Source: Chryseosolibacter sp964438975 (GTDB taxonomy: Bacteria; Bacteroidota; Bacteroidia; Cytophagales; Cyclobacteriaceae). From it: a DNA stretch of 64,000 nt. The stretch covers positions 21,862 to 85,861 of the forward strand of contig CAYTMU010000010.1 in assembly GCA_964438975.1 (NCBI GenBank), in the 5' to 3' direction. The notes beneath the pieces were generated by a model. It did no database searches and was not told where the DNA came from. It worked only from the letters and a program-made list of their open reading frames with translations. Both the position numbers and the translations under genes were made by a program. Shown here in pieces: positions 50,822 to 60,203 of the stretch. Position 1 is the stretch's first letter. Every line of letters starts with the position of its first letter.

Positions 50822-51389
50822 TGGTACCTGATTTTTGGGTGTGCCAGCCTGTTTCCGCAAGGACCCGCTGGAGATAGGCCCGCGCCCGGCTGAGTTGCGA
50901 CTTGGATGTATTCTCTGTAATACCCAGTTGCTCGGCGATTTCCCTGTGGGAATATCCGTCTATTGCGTACATATTGAAAATGACTCGGTAGCCAGGGGGC
51001 AGTTCCGAGATGATCTTCAACAGATCTTCAACTTGTAGATGATCTTCGAGACGGTTGTAGTCGGGCTCACGCTCTGCTTTTTCCAGATCGGTTTCGATCA
51101 TCATAGCGCGACTCTTCCGGAGAGCACCAAGAGCCTCGTTGACAACAATTCTGCGGATCCATCCCTCGAAACTTCCTTCGCCCTTGAACTGGTCAATCTT
51201 CCTAAAGACTTTTGTGAACGCCATCACGACGACGTCTTCTGCTTGCATAGGATGTTTGACATACCGCAAACTGAGGCCATGCATGCGGGAAGAATAGCGA
51301 TCAAACAGCCAGCGTTGGGCCTGACGGTCGCCCCTGCGGCACGCGTCAATCAGATCTTCTTCCCGTGAGGGGTGAGTGGTAAAGTTCAT
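50802..51389 (-). CDS. ECF-type RNA polymerase sigma factor
   Basis: A 195-residue sigma-70-family factor from the ATG at 51389. Region 2 is DRYSSRMHGLSLRYVKHPMQ, AEDVVVMAFTKVFRKIDQFK. Region 4 has ISELPPGYRVIFNMYAIDGY and the helix-turn-helix SHREIAEQLGITENTSKSQL. It is expected to respond to an envelope signal through the following membrane protein. It overlaps the anti-sigma gene by 20 bp and is first in the triad. An in-frame extension upstream to 51443 lacks homology. Confidence 0.93.
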   Translation of the reverse strand: MNFTTHPSREEDLIDACRRGDRQAQRWLFDRYSSRMHGLSLRYVKHPMQAEDVVVMAFTKVFRKIDQFKGEGSFEGWIRRIVVNEALGALRKSRAMMIETDLEKAEREPDYNRLEDHLQVEDLLKIISELPPGYRVIFNMYAIDGYSHREIAEQLGITENTSKSQLSRARAYLQRVLAETGWHTQKSGTNEPATR

Positions 51390-51464
51390 TTGGTGATACA
51401 AATCCAGGATGCGGAGAATACCGCCGAGGTTGCATGCCTCCAAAAATTATTCAGACGGGCCGGC

Positions 51465-53198
51465 CTATTGGCAGTTGACGCATTCTAATCCATCGCGTGT
51501 CATTTTCCAGGTATAGCCGTCGTAATAGTCGCCGTCGACGTATTGGGAGATAAACCGGCTCATGTCTTCCTCCATCGTGAATGGAAAGTCATACGGAATG
51601 TAAAGTATCATTTTGAGCCGCTGGCCGCGAAAGATTGCGTCGGGCTTGAACTGCAGTTCGTGGTCAAATGTGAAAATGGAATCCTGGAACGCTACATTAT
51701 ATTCAACCATCTTGGCATTCTCAATAGCTTGGGTGCGACTGGCCCCCTGAGCCTCGAAACGCTGATCAAGCCGGAAGTTGGACTCATCATGTCCCCGAAG
51801 ACTCAGTTGTACTGCACGATAGTCGGTGCGGCCCTCATTCAGCTTCAGTACAGCTGTTGTTCCCGTAACTGTATACGTTTGTCGAACGCGATGTGTTCCG
51901 TCCTCATGGAAGGCGAAAATGATACGGGGAATACCGACGGCGAGCATCGCCAAGCTGATAAAGAAAAGAGCGAATAGCGACCAGCCTACGGTGCTCCGGA
52001 AGACCATTCGACGGGCGATAATTGAGGCCCCGAGAAGGATGAGAAATACGTTCGGTATGATGGCAGCTCCAGCGGCTGCGAATGCTACCCAGGTAGGAAT
52101 AGCACGTGCGAAAACATCAAGCGAAAGCGCTACATCCGGTAAATCTGTAAACCACGGCATAGGTAACGATCCTCCGGCAAATATGCCGAACAATACGCCT
52201 ACCGAGACGACAATGACGAATATCGTCGACACCCCGGCCAGAATAATCGCAGCCCCGATCAGGATGCGGATCACATCAGCAAGCGGACCCAATGCTTTGC
52301 CCAGTGCAGTGAGGAATGCCCCCAGCAGACGGAATGGGAAGAGTATGATCTTTGCCACGGTGCTTTCCTCTTGACCCTCCCCGATATTGAGGTTCTTCTT
52401 GATCGTCGACTCAATATTGGAGAGGGTGACCGGCTCCCCCTGCATTTGCATTTTATCAGTGATGGTCCGTGCTTCCGGAAGACAGACCCAGAGAATTACA
52501 TAGAGCAGAAGCCCGAGACCTCCGGCTGCGATTGACACGACAAAAAGTAACCTGACCAAAGTGATGTCGATACCGAAATAGGCGGCGACTCCTCCTGATA
52601 CGCCTCCGATGATGCGAGACTGCGGATCGCGAAATATCTTCTTGCCGAACTCCGGCTCTTCCAGCGTGTAGGAGCCGGGCACGACGATCCACATGAGGAT
52701 GTAGGCGACGATCGTGAAACCGCCCGCGAAAAGTAAGGCAACGAACAGCAGCCGAAACCACAGGGGGTCCATGCTGAAGTAGTTTCCTAGCCCCGCTGAT
52801 ACCCCTCCCAGTATCTTGCGCTTCTGGTCGCGGAACAATCGCTTGGGCGCGGAGTGTTGTCTCGATTCATTCTGAGCGGAGGCAGCCTCGTCAGCTCTGT
52901 TTTTTTGACCGGTGTCGTCATCGGCCGGTTCCTCCGCTGCCCTGAAATCACTAACACTTCCCATCGTCGCAATCAGTGCGCTTACGTCTTCACTGGTAAT
53001 GACTTGCTTCTCCTCGTTCAGCTTCGAGAGGAATATCTCGGCGATGCGGCTTTCTATGTCTGCGAGTATCTCGCTACTATCTTCAAATGACGAGAAATAC
53101 CGGTTGATGGAGTCGAGGTATTTTTTCAGGTTGTCGTACCCATCTTCTTCGATGTGAAATATGATTCCACTGATGTTGATGCTGATATTCTTTTTCAT
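51465..53198 (-). CDS. membrane protein with two tandem PspC domains
   Basis: A 577-residue protein. The N-terminal soluble part (1-90) has KKYLDSINRYFSSFEDSSEI and is followed by a polar linker. Then come two PspC domains: KRLFRDQKRKILGGVSAGLG (about 118-175) and KKIFRDPQSRIIGGVSGGVA (about 185-245), each with its membrane hairpin. Three or four further membrane helices (about 290-430) and a C-terminal beta-rich domain end the protein. PspC proteins sense or damp envelope stress. It lies 18 bp after the padR gene, which probably regulates it. The duplication of the PspC unit is clear in the sequence. Confidence 0.9.
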   Translation of the reverse strand: MKKNISINISGIIFHIEEDGYDNLKKYLDSINRYFSSFEDSSEILADIESRIAEIFLSKLNEEKQVITSEDVSALIATMGSVSDFRAAEEPADDDTGQKNRADEAASAQNESRQHSAPKRLFRDQKRKILGGVSAGLGNYFSMDPLWFRLLFVALLFAGGFTIVAYILMWIVVPGSYTLEEPEFGKKIFRDPQSRIIGGVSGGVAAYFGIDITLVRLLFVVSIAAGGLGLLLYVILWVCLPEARTITDKMQMQGEPVTLSNIESTIKKNLNIGEGQEESTVAKIILFPFRLLGAFLTALGKALGPLADVIRILIGAAIILAGVSTIFVIVVSVGVLFGIFAGGSLPMPWFTDLPDVALSLDVFARAIPTWVAFAAAGAAIIPNVFLILLGASIIARRMVFRSTVGWSLFALFFISLAMLAVGIPRIIFAFHEDGTHRVRQTYTVTGTTAVLKLNEGRTDYRAVQLSLRGHDESNFRLDQRFEAQGASRTQAIENAKMVEYNVAFQDSIFTFDHELQFKPDAIFRGQRLKMILYIPYDFPFTMEEDMSRFISQYVDGDYYDGYTWKMTRDGLECVNCQ

Positions 53199-53216
53199 AT
53201 CCGTCGTGACTCTGGG

Positions 53217-53558
53217 TTATGCTTTCGAGGTGGATTTCAAGGTTATCATTTGCGTGGAGTGGACCAGTTCATCCCACGTCTCTGTAAGCTTGCTGAGGAA
53301 CTTGCTGCCTTTGTCGGTTAGCTTATAGTATTTGCGCGGCGGTCCGGACTTCGATTCGATCCACTTGTATTCCAATAACCCCGCATTCTTCAGACGGGTG
53401 AGCAACGGATATAACGTGCCTTCTACCACAATCATACGCGCGGCCGTCAACTCGTCGAGCATGTCTGAAGCATAGATCTCTCCACGCGAAATAATGTGCA
53501 GGACGCAATACTCCAGGACCCCCTTTCTCATTTGCACCTGCGTGTTTTCAACATTCAT
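53217..53558 (-). CDS. PadR-family transcriptional regulator
   Basis: A 113-residue winged-helix repressor with the PadR pattern: MRKGVLEYCVLHIISRGEIY, ASDMLDELTAARMIVVEGTL, YPLLTRLKNAGLLEYKWIES and GPPRKYYKLTDKGSKFL. It precedes the PspC-PspC gene by 18 bp on the same strand, the usual arrangement in which PadR controls its own operon in response to envelope stress. Confidence 0.94.
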   Translation of the reverse strand: MNVENTQVQMRKGVLEYCVLHIISRGEIYASDMLDELTAARMIVVEGTLYPLLTRLKNAGLLEYKWIESKSGPPRKYYKLTDKGSKFLSKLTETWDELVHSTQMITLKSTSKA

Positions 53559-53602
53559 ACGTCACCTCTTGTTTGGTCGTCATTGTGTTTAACGAAAAAA
53601 CG

Positions 53603-53623
53603 GTACTATGTATCACAAAGTAC
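53603..53623. promoter_or_regulatory. possible PadR operator
   Basis: GTACT, 11 nt, AGTAC forms an imperfectly extended inverted repeat 45 bp upstream of the padR start, within an A/T-rich region that should hold the promoter. PadR proteins bind short inverted repeats and often autoregulate. The arms are only 5 bp. Confidence 0.3.
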
Positions 53624-53719
53624 TGGGTGTTAATTAATTATTGTATGTAACTATCTGATTGTCAGTATAAATAAATTCATCACTTGGGCTTGGGCTGGCA
53701 TTCAACTTCCTGGTTTTGT

Positions 53720-54598
53720 TCAGTTCTGAACAGGTCGCTGTTCAATGATGGACTTCAGGTCCTGATAGCGCGCTCCATAACCGAAGCGCTCAATGTCGCC
53801 CTGATAGATCGAATTCACCTTTTCAAGCGTGTCGAGGTCATAGTATTTATCAAGGTCATAGGGTTCGCCGGAGTTCAACCGTTCAATCCTCAAGCCCCGT
53901 GCCATCAGATATTCACTCAGCTTATCGCGGTCTTCGAGCCGGATAATCGTCACTTCGGCTCGCTTTTCATAAAAAGCGATCAATCTGTGTTGCGGCTGAA
54001 AATGCTGGTCCTTCAGGGTATCTGGAATGAGACGGATGGTATTGACGAACTCTGTGAATGTAAATTCCTGCCGGATAATCCCAAACAGATAGTCTTCGTA
54101 GAGAAAGTGTTCTGAATGCCGTTCGAAGAAAGCCCGGTAAACCGAGACGATCCGTGCGAATGGATCGCGGACGACTGTGAACACTTGTTGGGTTTCTTCA
54201 GGAGCGTTTCTTTCAAGACGCAGGTCGGTCATCGCATTGATTTGCTCGGCACGTAGGGCAAGCAGGTCAAGTGCAGGAAAGTGCTGGTGCAGTATTGCAC
54301 CGCATAACGATGTACTGGCCGCCTTCGGAATCCGGACGTACAACCATGCGCCATCTGCCGACGATAAATGACCTCCCTGAGATCGCAGGCTATTTTTGAT
54401 CAATGCTGCTTCCGCCACGAGTGCACGTGGAAGCCACGACGTCAACTTCGCCATCCGTTTCGGCGTTCGCGAAAACGGGAAATCGGGAATATCATTCACA
54501 AGCTGCTGACGCATTTCTTCGAAGTCGTAGCCGCTGTTTCGAAAACGGCCGTTGCGAAGAACGTGCGCGATGAACGGTATGATGCGAGGCGAACTCAT
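53720..54598 (-). CDS. sulfotransferase-family protein
   Basis: A 292-residue protein from the ATG at 54598 (a TTG at 54631 would add 11 residues). It shows the PAPS-binding pair of carbohydrate-type sulfotransferases: the 5'-phosphosulfate loop YVRIPKAASTSLCGAIL, and the 3'-phosphate site VFTVVRDPFARIVSVYRAFF. The C-terminal part includes FYEKRAEVTIIRLEDRDKLS. The acceptor is unknown. It stands alone, without glycan-synthesis neighbours or a cysDNC cluster in view. Confidence 0.86.
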   Translation of the reverse strand: MSSPRIIPFIAHVLRNGRFRNSGYDFEEMRQQLVNDIPDFPFSRTPKRMAKLTSWLPRALVAEAALIKNSLRSQGGHLSSADGAWLYVRIPKAASTSLCGAILHQHFPALDLLALRAEQINAMTDLRLERNAPEETQQVFTVVRDPFARIVSVYRAFFERHSEHFLYEDYLFGIIRQEFTFTEFVNTIRLIPDTLKDQHFQPQHRLIAFYEKRAEVTIIRLEDRDKLSEYLMARGLRIERLNSGEPYDLDKYYDLDTLEKVNSIYQGDIERFGYGARYQDLKSIIEQRPVQN

Positions 54599-54713
54599 GA
54601 ATGTAGGGTGAAGATAATTATTCGTATGCAACCATCTACCTTACTCCCTGCGAAGGTATTAAGTCGAACTGCGTATATTGCGTTAGTAACCCCGCGCGGA
54701 TCGAGCCAAGCAA

Positions 54714-57700
54714 ATGAAACGTCTGGTTTCAGTTTTTTTCCTGTTGCTGTTTGCCGTGTGTACCTCGGGGCAAAGCGGGAACGAATGGATCCAATACTCT
54801 CAGATATACGTCAAGGTTCCGGTTGCCGCGGATGGTCTCTACCGTGTCTCCTACCAGTCGCTTCAACAGGCGGGTTTTCCCGTCGAAACCAATCCCGCCC
54901 GATTTCAGCTGTTTCACCGTGGCAGCGAGGTGGCAATTCACGTCGAGGGAGAGAATGACGGTGTTTTTGGCCCGGGCGACTATGTTGAGTTCTACGGGCG
55001 ACGTAATGATGGAACACTGGATTCTACGCTATATGCTGATCCAGATCACCAACCACACCGATATTACAACCTGTACAATGACACCACTGCATATTTTCTG
55101 ACGGCAGGGTCATTTGACGGAAAGCGGATGTCGCTCTCTTCAGGTTCACTTCAGGGGCAACCCGAGAGTTTTCATAACGCCGAGAGGCTCCTTGTCCTGG
55201 ATCAGGATTATTCCGCCGGCAGCACCTATGGGAGTGTACTCCTGTCGGCTTTTGACAAGGGTGAAGGATGGACAGGTCTCACGATCCTGCAAGGGCGACA
55301 ACTCACGTACACTATTGAAGACATTACTCACACTGTTCCTTCCGCAGCGAAGCCCCGGTTAGAGATCCTGCTGACCGGGCTGGGACCTATGAAGCACGAT
55401 GTGGAAGTGCTGGTTGGGGGAAGGGTGTGGGAGTACATCTCGTTCGATGGTTTTGATTCTCACATACAAGCAGGTGAGATCGAGTGGGCGGACATCAGTG
55501 GTTCAACTCTTTCAGTTACCGTCCGGGTTACGGGCGTTAATGGGCCAGACCGCGTCAGTGCGTCCTACGTACGGCTTCAGTTTCCTCAGCAGATAACCAT
55601 GTCGGGTACGGACGAACGAGTATTCGGTCTTCCGGCAGGAGCGGGTGTTGCATGGATGAGGATCCCGGCTGTTTCTGCTTCGACCCGACTGCTTGACATC
55701 ACGAATCCGGGATCACCTGTTCGAATTGCTACCCAGTCAGACGGCGCGCTTGACGCTGTCGTGAAGCGCGATGGCCACGCGCGGAAGGTACTTGCCACTT
55801 CCCGATATCTGGCGCCTGCGTCCCTTCGAAAAATTGTTTTTCACCCGATCGATCCCTCATCGTTCAATTACCTGATCATCACGCATCCGGTGCTCCGACG
55901 CTCGGCTCTTGGATATGCCGATCCGGTAGAAGCCTTTGCCGCGTACCGGGCGAGCGCAGAGGGAGGTGGCTACCATACTGCGATAGCGGACATCCAAGAA
56001 CTGTATGATCAGTTTAACTACGGAGAGACATCGCCGCGAGCGATCTATCAGTTCCTGAAGTACTGTGCAACGGTCAAGTTGCCGGATTACATGTTTCTTG
56101 TTGGCAAGGGTCTCGATGTTAACTACGCGTACGGACGAAGTCCCGGATCGTTTACGACCTATCAGGATCTTGTGCCCACGGCGGGTTATCCGGCATCTGA
56201 TATGTTGTTCAGCGTTGGTTTGGGCGATGCTGAAAACGTTCCCGCCATTGCAACGGGCAGGCTAACAGCGAATACCCCAACCGAGGTCGCGGTGTATCTC
56301 AACAAACTGAAAGAACGCGAGGCATTGCCATATGCCGATCTGAACCGCAAGCGAATCCTTCACCTCAGTGGAGGGATTGAGGAAAGCGAGCCGGCGCTCT
56401 TCCGACAAATTTTGCAGGACTACCAGACGATTGCGGAGGATCTTTATCTCGGTGGGCGTGTGCAAGCGATCGCGAAAGGGTCAACGAATCTCAAACTGAT
56501 CAATATCGCCGACGAGTTAAACCGCGGACTTGGTATGATCACGTTCTTCGGACACTCGGCGCCGAACACCACTGACTTCGATATCGGTATGGTCAGCAAC
56601 CCGATCATGGGTTACGATAATGCCGGGAAGTATCCGTTCATGCTGATGAACGGATGTGATGCGGGATCGTTCTTTCTGAATACAGCGATCACCGGGGAGA
56701 ACTGGGTGTTAACTCCTGACAAAGGCGCAGTAGGATTTGTCGCGCACAGTGCGTACGGTCTTCTCCATTATCTCCAGCTTTATTCAGCTACATTTTACGA
56801 CGTAGCTTTTGCCGACCCCGTGTTCATCACCGAAGGGGCAGGTATTGTTCAGCAGGAGGTCGCGCGTCGTTTCTTTCATCGATACGGTACCTCTCCATCT
56901 CAGATATCACAGGCGCAGCAGATGGTGCTGCTCGGCGATCCGGCGCTGAGGATATTTGGTGCTGACAAGCCGGATTACGCACCCGTATTGGAGAGCGTTG
57001 CCGTGCGGTCCTTTACAGACGAACCAGTGACCGCCTTCTCCGATTCCTTTCGGGTCGAAGTCCCGATACGGAATTACGGGATCGCACGTGCGGAGAATAT
57101 CCGCATTAACATCCAACGGGAATACAATGGGACAGTGGTAGAGTATGATACAATCATTCCGTCGGTACTGTACGAGGAGACGATTTCGATGACGTTGAGG
57201 AACCGGGATACCGGTGGTCATGGAATAAATGTCTTAACAATCCACGTAGATGCCGACAACTTGATCGACGAAATAGACGAGGGCAACAACACGGCATCGA
57301 TCGAGTATTTCATTCCACTTAACAGCACGCGCCACCTGTATCCGCACAATCACGGTATTGTTTCCAAGCGAGAAGTAACGTTGTCGTTTCAATTCACGGA
57401 CCCATCATCCGGCCCGCGGGAGTTCATTCTTGAAGTAGACACTACCCGGAACTTCGACAGCCCCTACTGGCAGCGTTATAACCTGAGTGCGCAGGTACTG
57501 GCACGCCAGGCTATTGCATTGGCCGAGCGGGATTCGGTCGTCTATTTCTGGCGGACGATGATCGCGGATCCCCTCGAAACCGAGTCCCGGGAGTGGGCCG
57601 TCAGTTCGTTCAGCTATATCCAGGACGGGCCGGAGGGATGGGCTCAACTTCACTTCGATCAGTTGTCAAAAAACCCCACTGTGGGCTTGGTAAGCGATCC

Positions 57701-59603
57701 CGCGTTGCGCAGACTGGAATTCGAGGAATCGGTGAGTGATATTTCGATCACGACGTTCACCGCGTCTGCCGGTAAGCCGCTCGATTCTGTTTCGTTCCGC
57801 ATCAATGGAGCGGAGTTCAACCTTCTCTATGAGGGAGGAGCTTGTCGCACGAATACCATCAATCTGGTAGCATTCGACCGGCGATCTACCCGTCCGTATG
57901 CCGGTATCTACTTCAAATGGTACGAGTTGTTGTACGATTACGGCGGACGGCGGTTGTTGTGCGGTCGAGAGCCGTATGTCATCAACAGTTTTACACCGGG
58001 CGAACTGGTGACTGGACAGAATGATGACTTGATTCGCTACATAGATAATATTGTGGAAGGCGACACAGTCATGTTGTTTAGTATGGGCAACGCCGGATAT
58101 GCACAGTGGCCTGTTAGCGCGAAGGCAAAGCTCGGCGAGCTGGGAATCTCTGAGGCGCAGTTCAACGTTTGGCAGAACGGCGATGCGGTGGTGATCTTTG
58201 GTCGTAAAGGAGCAACTCCGGGGAGTGCAGAAATTCACCACACGACACAGGGGGTACTTCGCGTCGATCGAACGGTAGCGGGGCGCTTTACGAATGGATC
58301 GCTGTCGACCGGATTAATCGGTCCCGCGCAGCGCTGGGATCAGATGACCTCGCGTCTGCGAGACGTTGAGTCGGGCGACGCGTTTGGTGTGAGCATTGTC
58401 GGCGTGCGCGATAATGGTGAGGAAGACACGCTCATCACCGCCATCCAGTCTGAAACAGACCTTTCGGTCATTGATGCCGAAACTTACCCGCATATCAGAA
58501 TGGTGCTGGAAATGACGGATGATGCCAACCTAACCGCGGTTCAATTGTCAAAATGGCTCGTGTTGTACGAACCGTTTGCAGAAGGGATGGTCTATCACCG
58601 CCGGGAGCAGATGCATCGGGTTGTAACGGAAGGGGAGATCATTTATGAAGACTTTGGTTTTGTCAACGTGAGCGAGAAGGAATTCAGCGACTCACTCCTG
58701 GTACGCGTTGATGTCATGAGCGCGCTCGGCGGAGCGAGTTCGTCTTCGTTTCATATAGATGCGCCGTTGCCAGGGGATACGACACAGTTTACATTCCCAA
58801 TTGCGACGTCGGGGAAGGGAGGTTCGAATAGCCTGCAAGTGTTCGTCAATCCGCGGATACTTCCGGAGACAACGTTCGATAACAACGTTGTTTTCCTGAC
58901 TGATTACATCGACGTTGTGGAGGATCAGGCACGTCCGGTACTGGACGTCACGTTTGACGGGCGTCACCTTCGTGACAACGATTTTGTTTCTCCATCGCCT
59001 ACAATTCTCATTCGCCTTTGGGATGAGAACCACATTATACAAAAGACAGATACCGCAGGAGTTAGCATTTTTCTCGCCCCGCCCTGCGGACAAGACAATT
59101 GTGGATTTGAAGCAGTATATCTGAGCCGAAACGACGTGCAGTGGTATGCTGCGACCGGCAATTCTGATTTCCTGGTGTCGTTCACTCCGCGAGACTTGCC
59201 AGACGGCGCGTACCGCCTGCGCGTGAACGCGCAGGATGGCAAGGGCAACACGGCAGGTGAAGTCCCGTACGAGATCCGGTTTCAGGTCGAAAGTGCACGA
59301 CTTATCGCCTGGAAGGGTGCATACCCGAACCCCTTTTCACAGCACGCGAATATCGATGTGGTAATCACCGGCGATGCGACGCATCAGATGTCATATACCT
59401 TGCTGGTGTCGACGGCTGAAGGGAAGATCGTGTGCGAGCAGAATGGTCTGCCGGATAGTTTGAACGTTGGAACCAATACGATTCAATGGAAGAGCGTCCG
59501 CGACGACGGCCGCCCGCTACCGGCCGGGCTCTACCTCTACAGGTTGACAGTCACAGTCGGCAGTGAGCAGCAGACGTACTTCGGAAAATTATTGAAAATG
59601 TAG
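54714..59603 (+). CDS. C25 (gingipain-family) cysteine peptidase with CARDB-like domains and T9SS sorting domain, PorU2-like
   Basis: A 1629-residue secreted protein. A signal peptide (MKRLVSVFFLLLFAVCTSGQ) is followed by an N-terminal beta region, then the C25 catalytic domain (about 390-760). Its His is in GMITFFGHSAPNTTDF (about 612) and its Cys in FMLMNGCDAGSFFLN (about 645). CARDB-like adhesion modules follow (ADNLIDEIDEGNNTASIEYF near 850, a second near 1360-1400). The end is a T9SS sorting domain with YPNPFSQHANIDVVI and RPLPAGLYLYRLTVTVGSEQ. Relatives include the sortase PorU, which removes sorting domains at the cell surface; because this one carries its own sorting domain it is closer to a PorU2-type or cargo peptidase. 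That placement is inferred. Confidence 0.88.
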   Translation: MKRLVSVFFLLLFAVCTSGQSGNEWIQYSQIYVKVPVAADGLYRVSYQSLQQAGFPVETNPARFQLFHRGSEVAIHVEGENDGVFGPGDYVEFYGRRNDGTLDSTLYADPDHQPHRYYNLYNDTTAYFLTAGSFDGKRMSLSSGSLQGQPESFHNAERLLVLDQDYSAGSTYGSVLLSAFDKGEGWTGLTILQGRQLTYTIEDITHTVPSAAKPRLEILLTGLGPMKHDVEVLVGGRVWEYISFDGFDSHIQAGEIEWADISGSTLSVTVRVTGVNGPDRVSASYVRLQFPQQITMSGTDERVFGLPAGAGVAWMRIPAVSASTRLLDITNPGSPVRIATQSDGALDAVVKRDGHARKVLATSRYLAPASLRKIVFHPIDPSSFNYLIITHPVLRRSALGYADPVEAFAAYRASAEGGGYHTAIADIQELYDQFNYGETSPRAIYQFLKYCATVKLPDYMFLVGKGLDVNYAYGRSPGSFTTYQDLVPTAGYPASDMLFSVGLGDAENVPAIATGRLTANTPTEVAVYLNKLKEREALPYADLNRKRILHLSGGIEESEPALFRQILQDYQTIAEDLYLGGRVQAIAKGSTNLKLINIADELNRGLGMITFFGHSAPNTTDFDIGMVSNPIMGYDNAGKYPFMLMNGCDAGSFFLNTAITGENWVLTPDKGAVGFVAHSAYGLLHYLQLYSATFYDVAFADPVFITEGAGIVQQEVARRFFHRYGTSPSQISQAQQMVLLGDPALRIFGADKPDYAPVLESVAVRSFTDEPVTAFSDSFRVEVPIRNYGIARAENIRINIQREYNGTVVEYDTIIPSVLYEETISMTLRNRDTGGHGINVLTIHVDADNLIDEIDEGNNTASIEYFIPLNSTRHLYPHNHGIVSKREVTLSFQFTDPSSGPREFILEVDTTRNFDSPYWQRYNLSAQVLARQAIALAERDSVVYFWRTMIADPLETESREWAVSSFSYIQDGPEGWAQLHFDQLSKNPTVGLVSDPALRRLEFEESVSDISITTFTASAGKPLDSVSFRINGAEFNLLYEGGACRTNTINLVAFDRRSTRPYAGIYFKWYELLYDYGGRRLLCGREPYVINSFTPGELVTGQNDDLIRYIDNIVEGDTVMLFSMGNAGYAQWPVSAKAKLGELGISEAQFNVWQNGDAVVIFGRKGATPGSAEIHHTTQGVLRVDRTVAGRFTNGSLSTGLIGPAQRWDQMTSRLRDVESGDAFGVSIVGVRDNGEEDTLITAIQSETDLSVIDAETYPHIRMVLEMTDDANLTAVQLSKWLVLYEPFAEGMVYHRREQMHRVVTEGEIIYEDFGFVNVSEKEFSDSLLVRVDVMSALGGASSSSFHIDAPLPGDTTQFTFPIATSGKGGSNSLQVFVNPRILPETTFDNNVVFLTDYIDVVEDQARPVLDVTFDGRHLRDNDFVSPSPTILIRLWDENHIIQKTDTAGVSIFLAPPCGQDNCGFEAVYLSRNDVQWYAATGNSDFLVSFTPRDLPDGAYRLRVNAQDGKGNTAGEVPYEIRFQVESARLIAWKGAYPNPFSQHANIDVVITGDATHQMSYTLLVSTAEGKIVCEQNGLPDSLNVGTNTIQWKSVRDDGRPLPAGLYLYRLTVTVGSEQQTYFGKLLKM

Positions 59604-59607
59604 AAGA

Positions 59608-60078
59608 TCAGTGCGCGTGTCCGCCGGCACCGTGTACATGGCCGTGGCTGATCTCCTCCTCCGTTGCGTTGCGAACTTCGATGATTTCCACATCGAAGTT
59701 GAGCGGAACACCTGCGAGGGGGTGATTACCATCAACAACTATCGATTCAAGTCCCACTTCCGTCACTGTGACAACGCCGCCTTGATTCGTAGAGAAACGC
59801 ATCCCGACCTTTACTTCCTGAGATCCAAAGGCGGAAACGGGTACTTTCTGTACCAGGTTCTCATCCTTCTCACCGTATCCTTTTTCAGGTTCAATTTTCA
59901 ATTGAAGTTTTTCGCCTTTCGTTTTGCCTTCCAGGCCCTCTTCCATTCCCTGGATCAGGTTACCCGCTCCATGCAGGTACGCGAGCGGATCGCGGCCCTC
60001 GCTTGAATCGATGACCGTACCCTCGTCATCGCGCAATGTGTAATGAATAGAAGCGACTTTGTTCTTGGTGATTTGCAT
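59608..60078 (-). CDS. slyD: SlyD-type FKBP peptidyl-prolyl cis-trans isomerase
   Basis: A 156-residue protein. The FKBP domain has YTLRDDEGTVIDSSEGRDPL, then YLHGAGNLIQGMEEGLEGKT and KIEPEKGYGEKDE. The chaperone insert-in-flap domain (about 70-125) is present, and a short histidine-rich tail (SHGHVHGAGGHAH) can bind metal. It is a cytosolic folding helper. It converges on the C25 peptidase gene, with only 4 bp between the stops. Confidence 0.94.
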   Translation of the reverse strand: MQITKNKVASIHYTLRDDEGTVIDSSEGRDPLAYLHGAGNLIQGMEEGLEGKTKGEKLQLKIEPEKGYGEKDENLVQKVPVSAFGSQEVKVGMRFSTNQGGVVTVTEVGLESIVVDGNHPLAGVPLNFDVEIIEVRNATEEEISHGHVHGAGGHAH

Positions 60079-60178
60079 AAGACAACATTAATTGATAAAA
60101 AAGAAAGAAAAGAATCAGGCCACCGGCTTTTCCGGTTAACAGATATACGGCAGGTTTTTTTGGAATTCTCCTGACGAC

Positions 60179-60186
60179 AAAGGTAC
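60179..60186 (-). promoter_or_regulatory. putative promoter -7 element of slyD
   Basis: Read on the minus strand, TACCTTTG matches TAnnTTTG exactly. The slyD ATG is about 100 bp downstream, and the leader contains a short ACCGG-AAAAG-CCGGT hairpin (60122-60136). No clear -33 element is seen. Confidence 0.4.
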
Positions 60187-60203
60187 AAACCCAAGTTGGA
60201 AAT

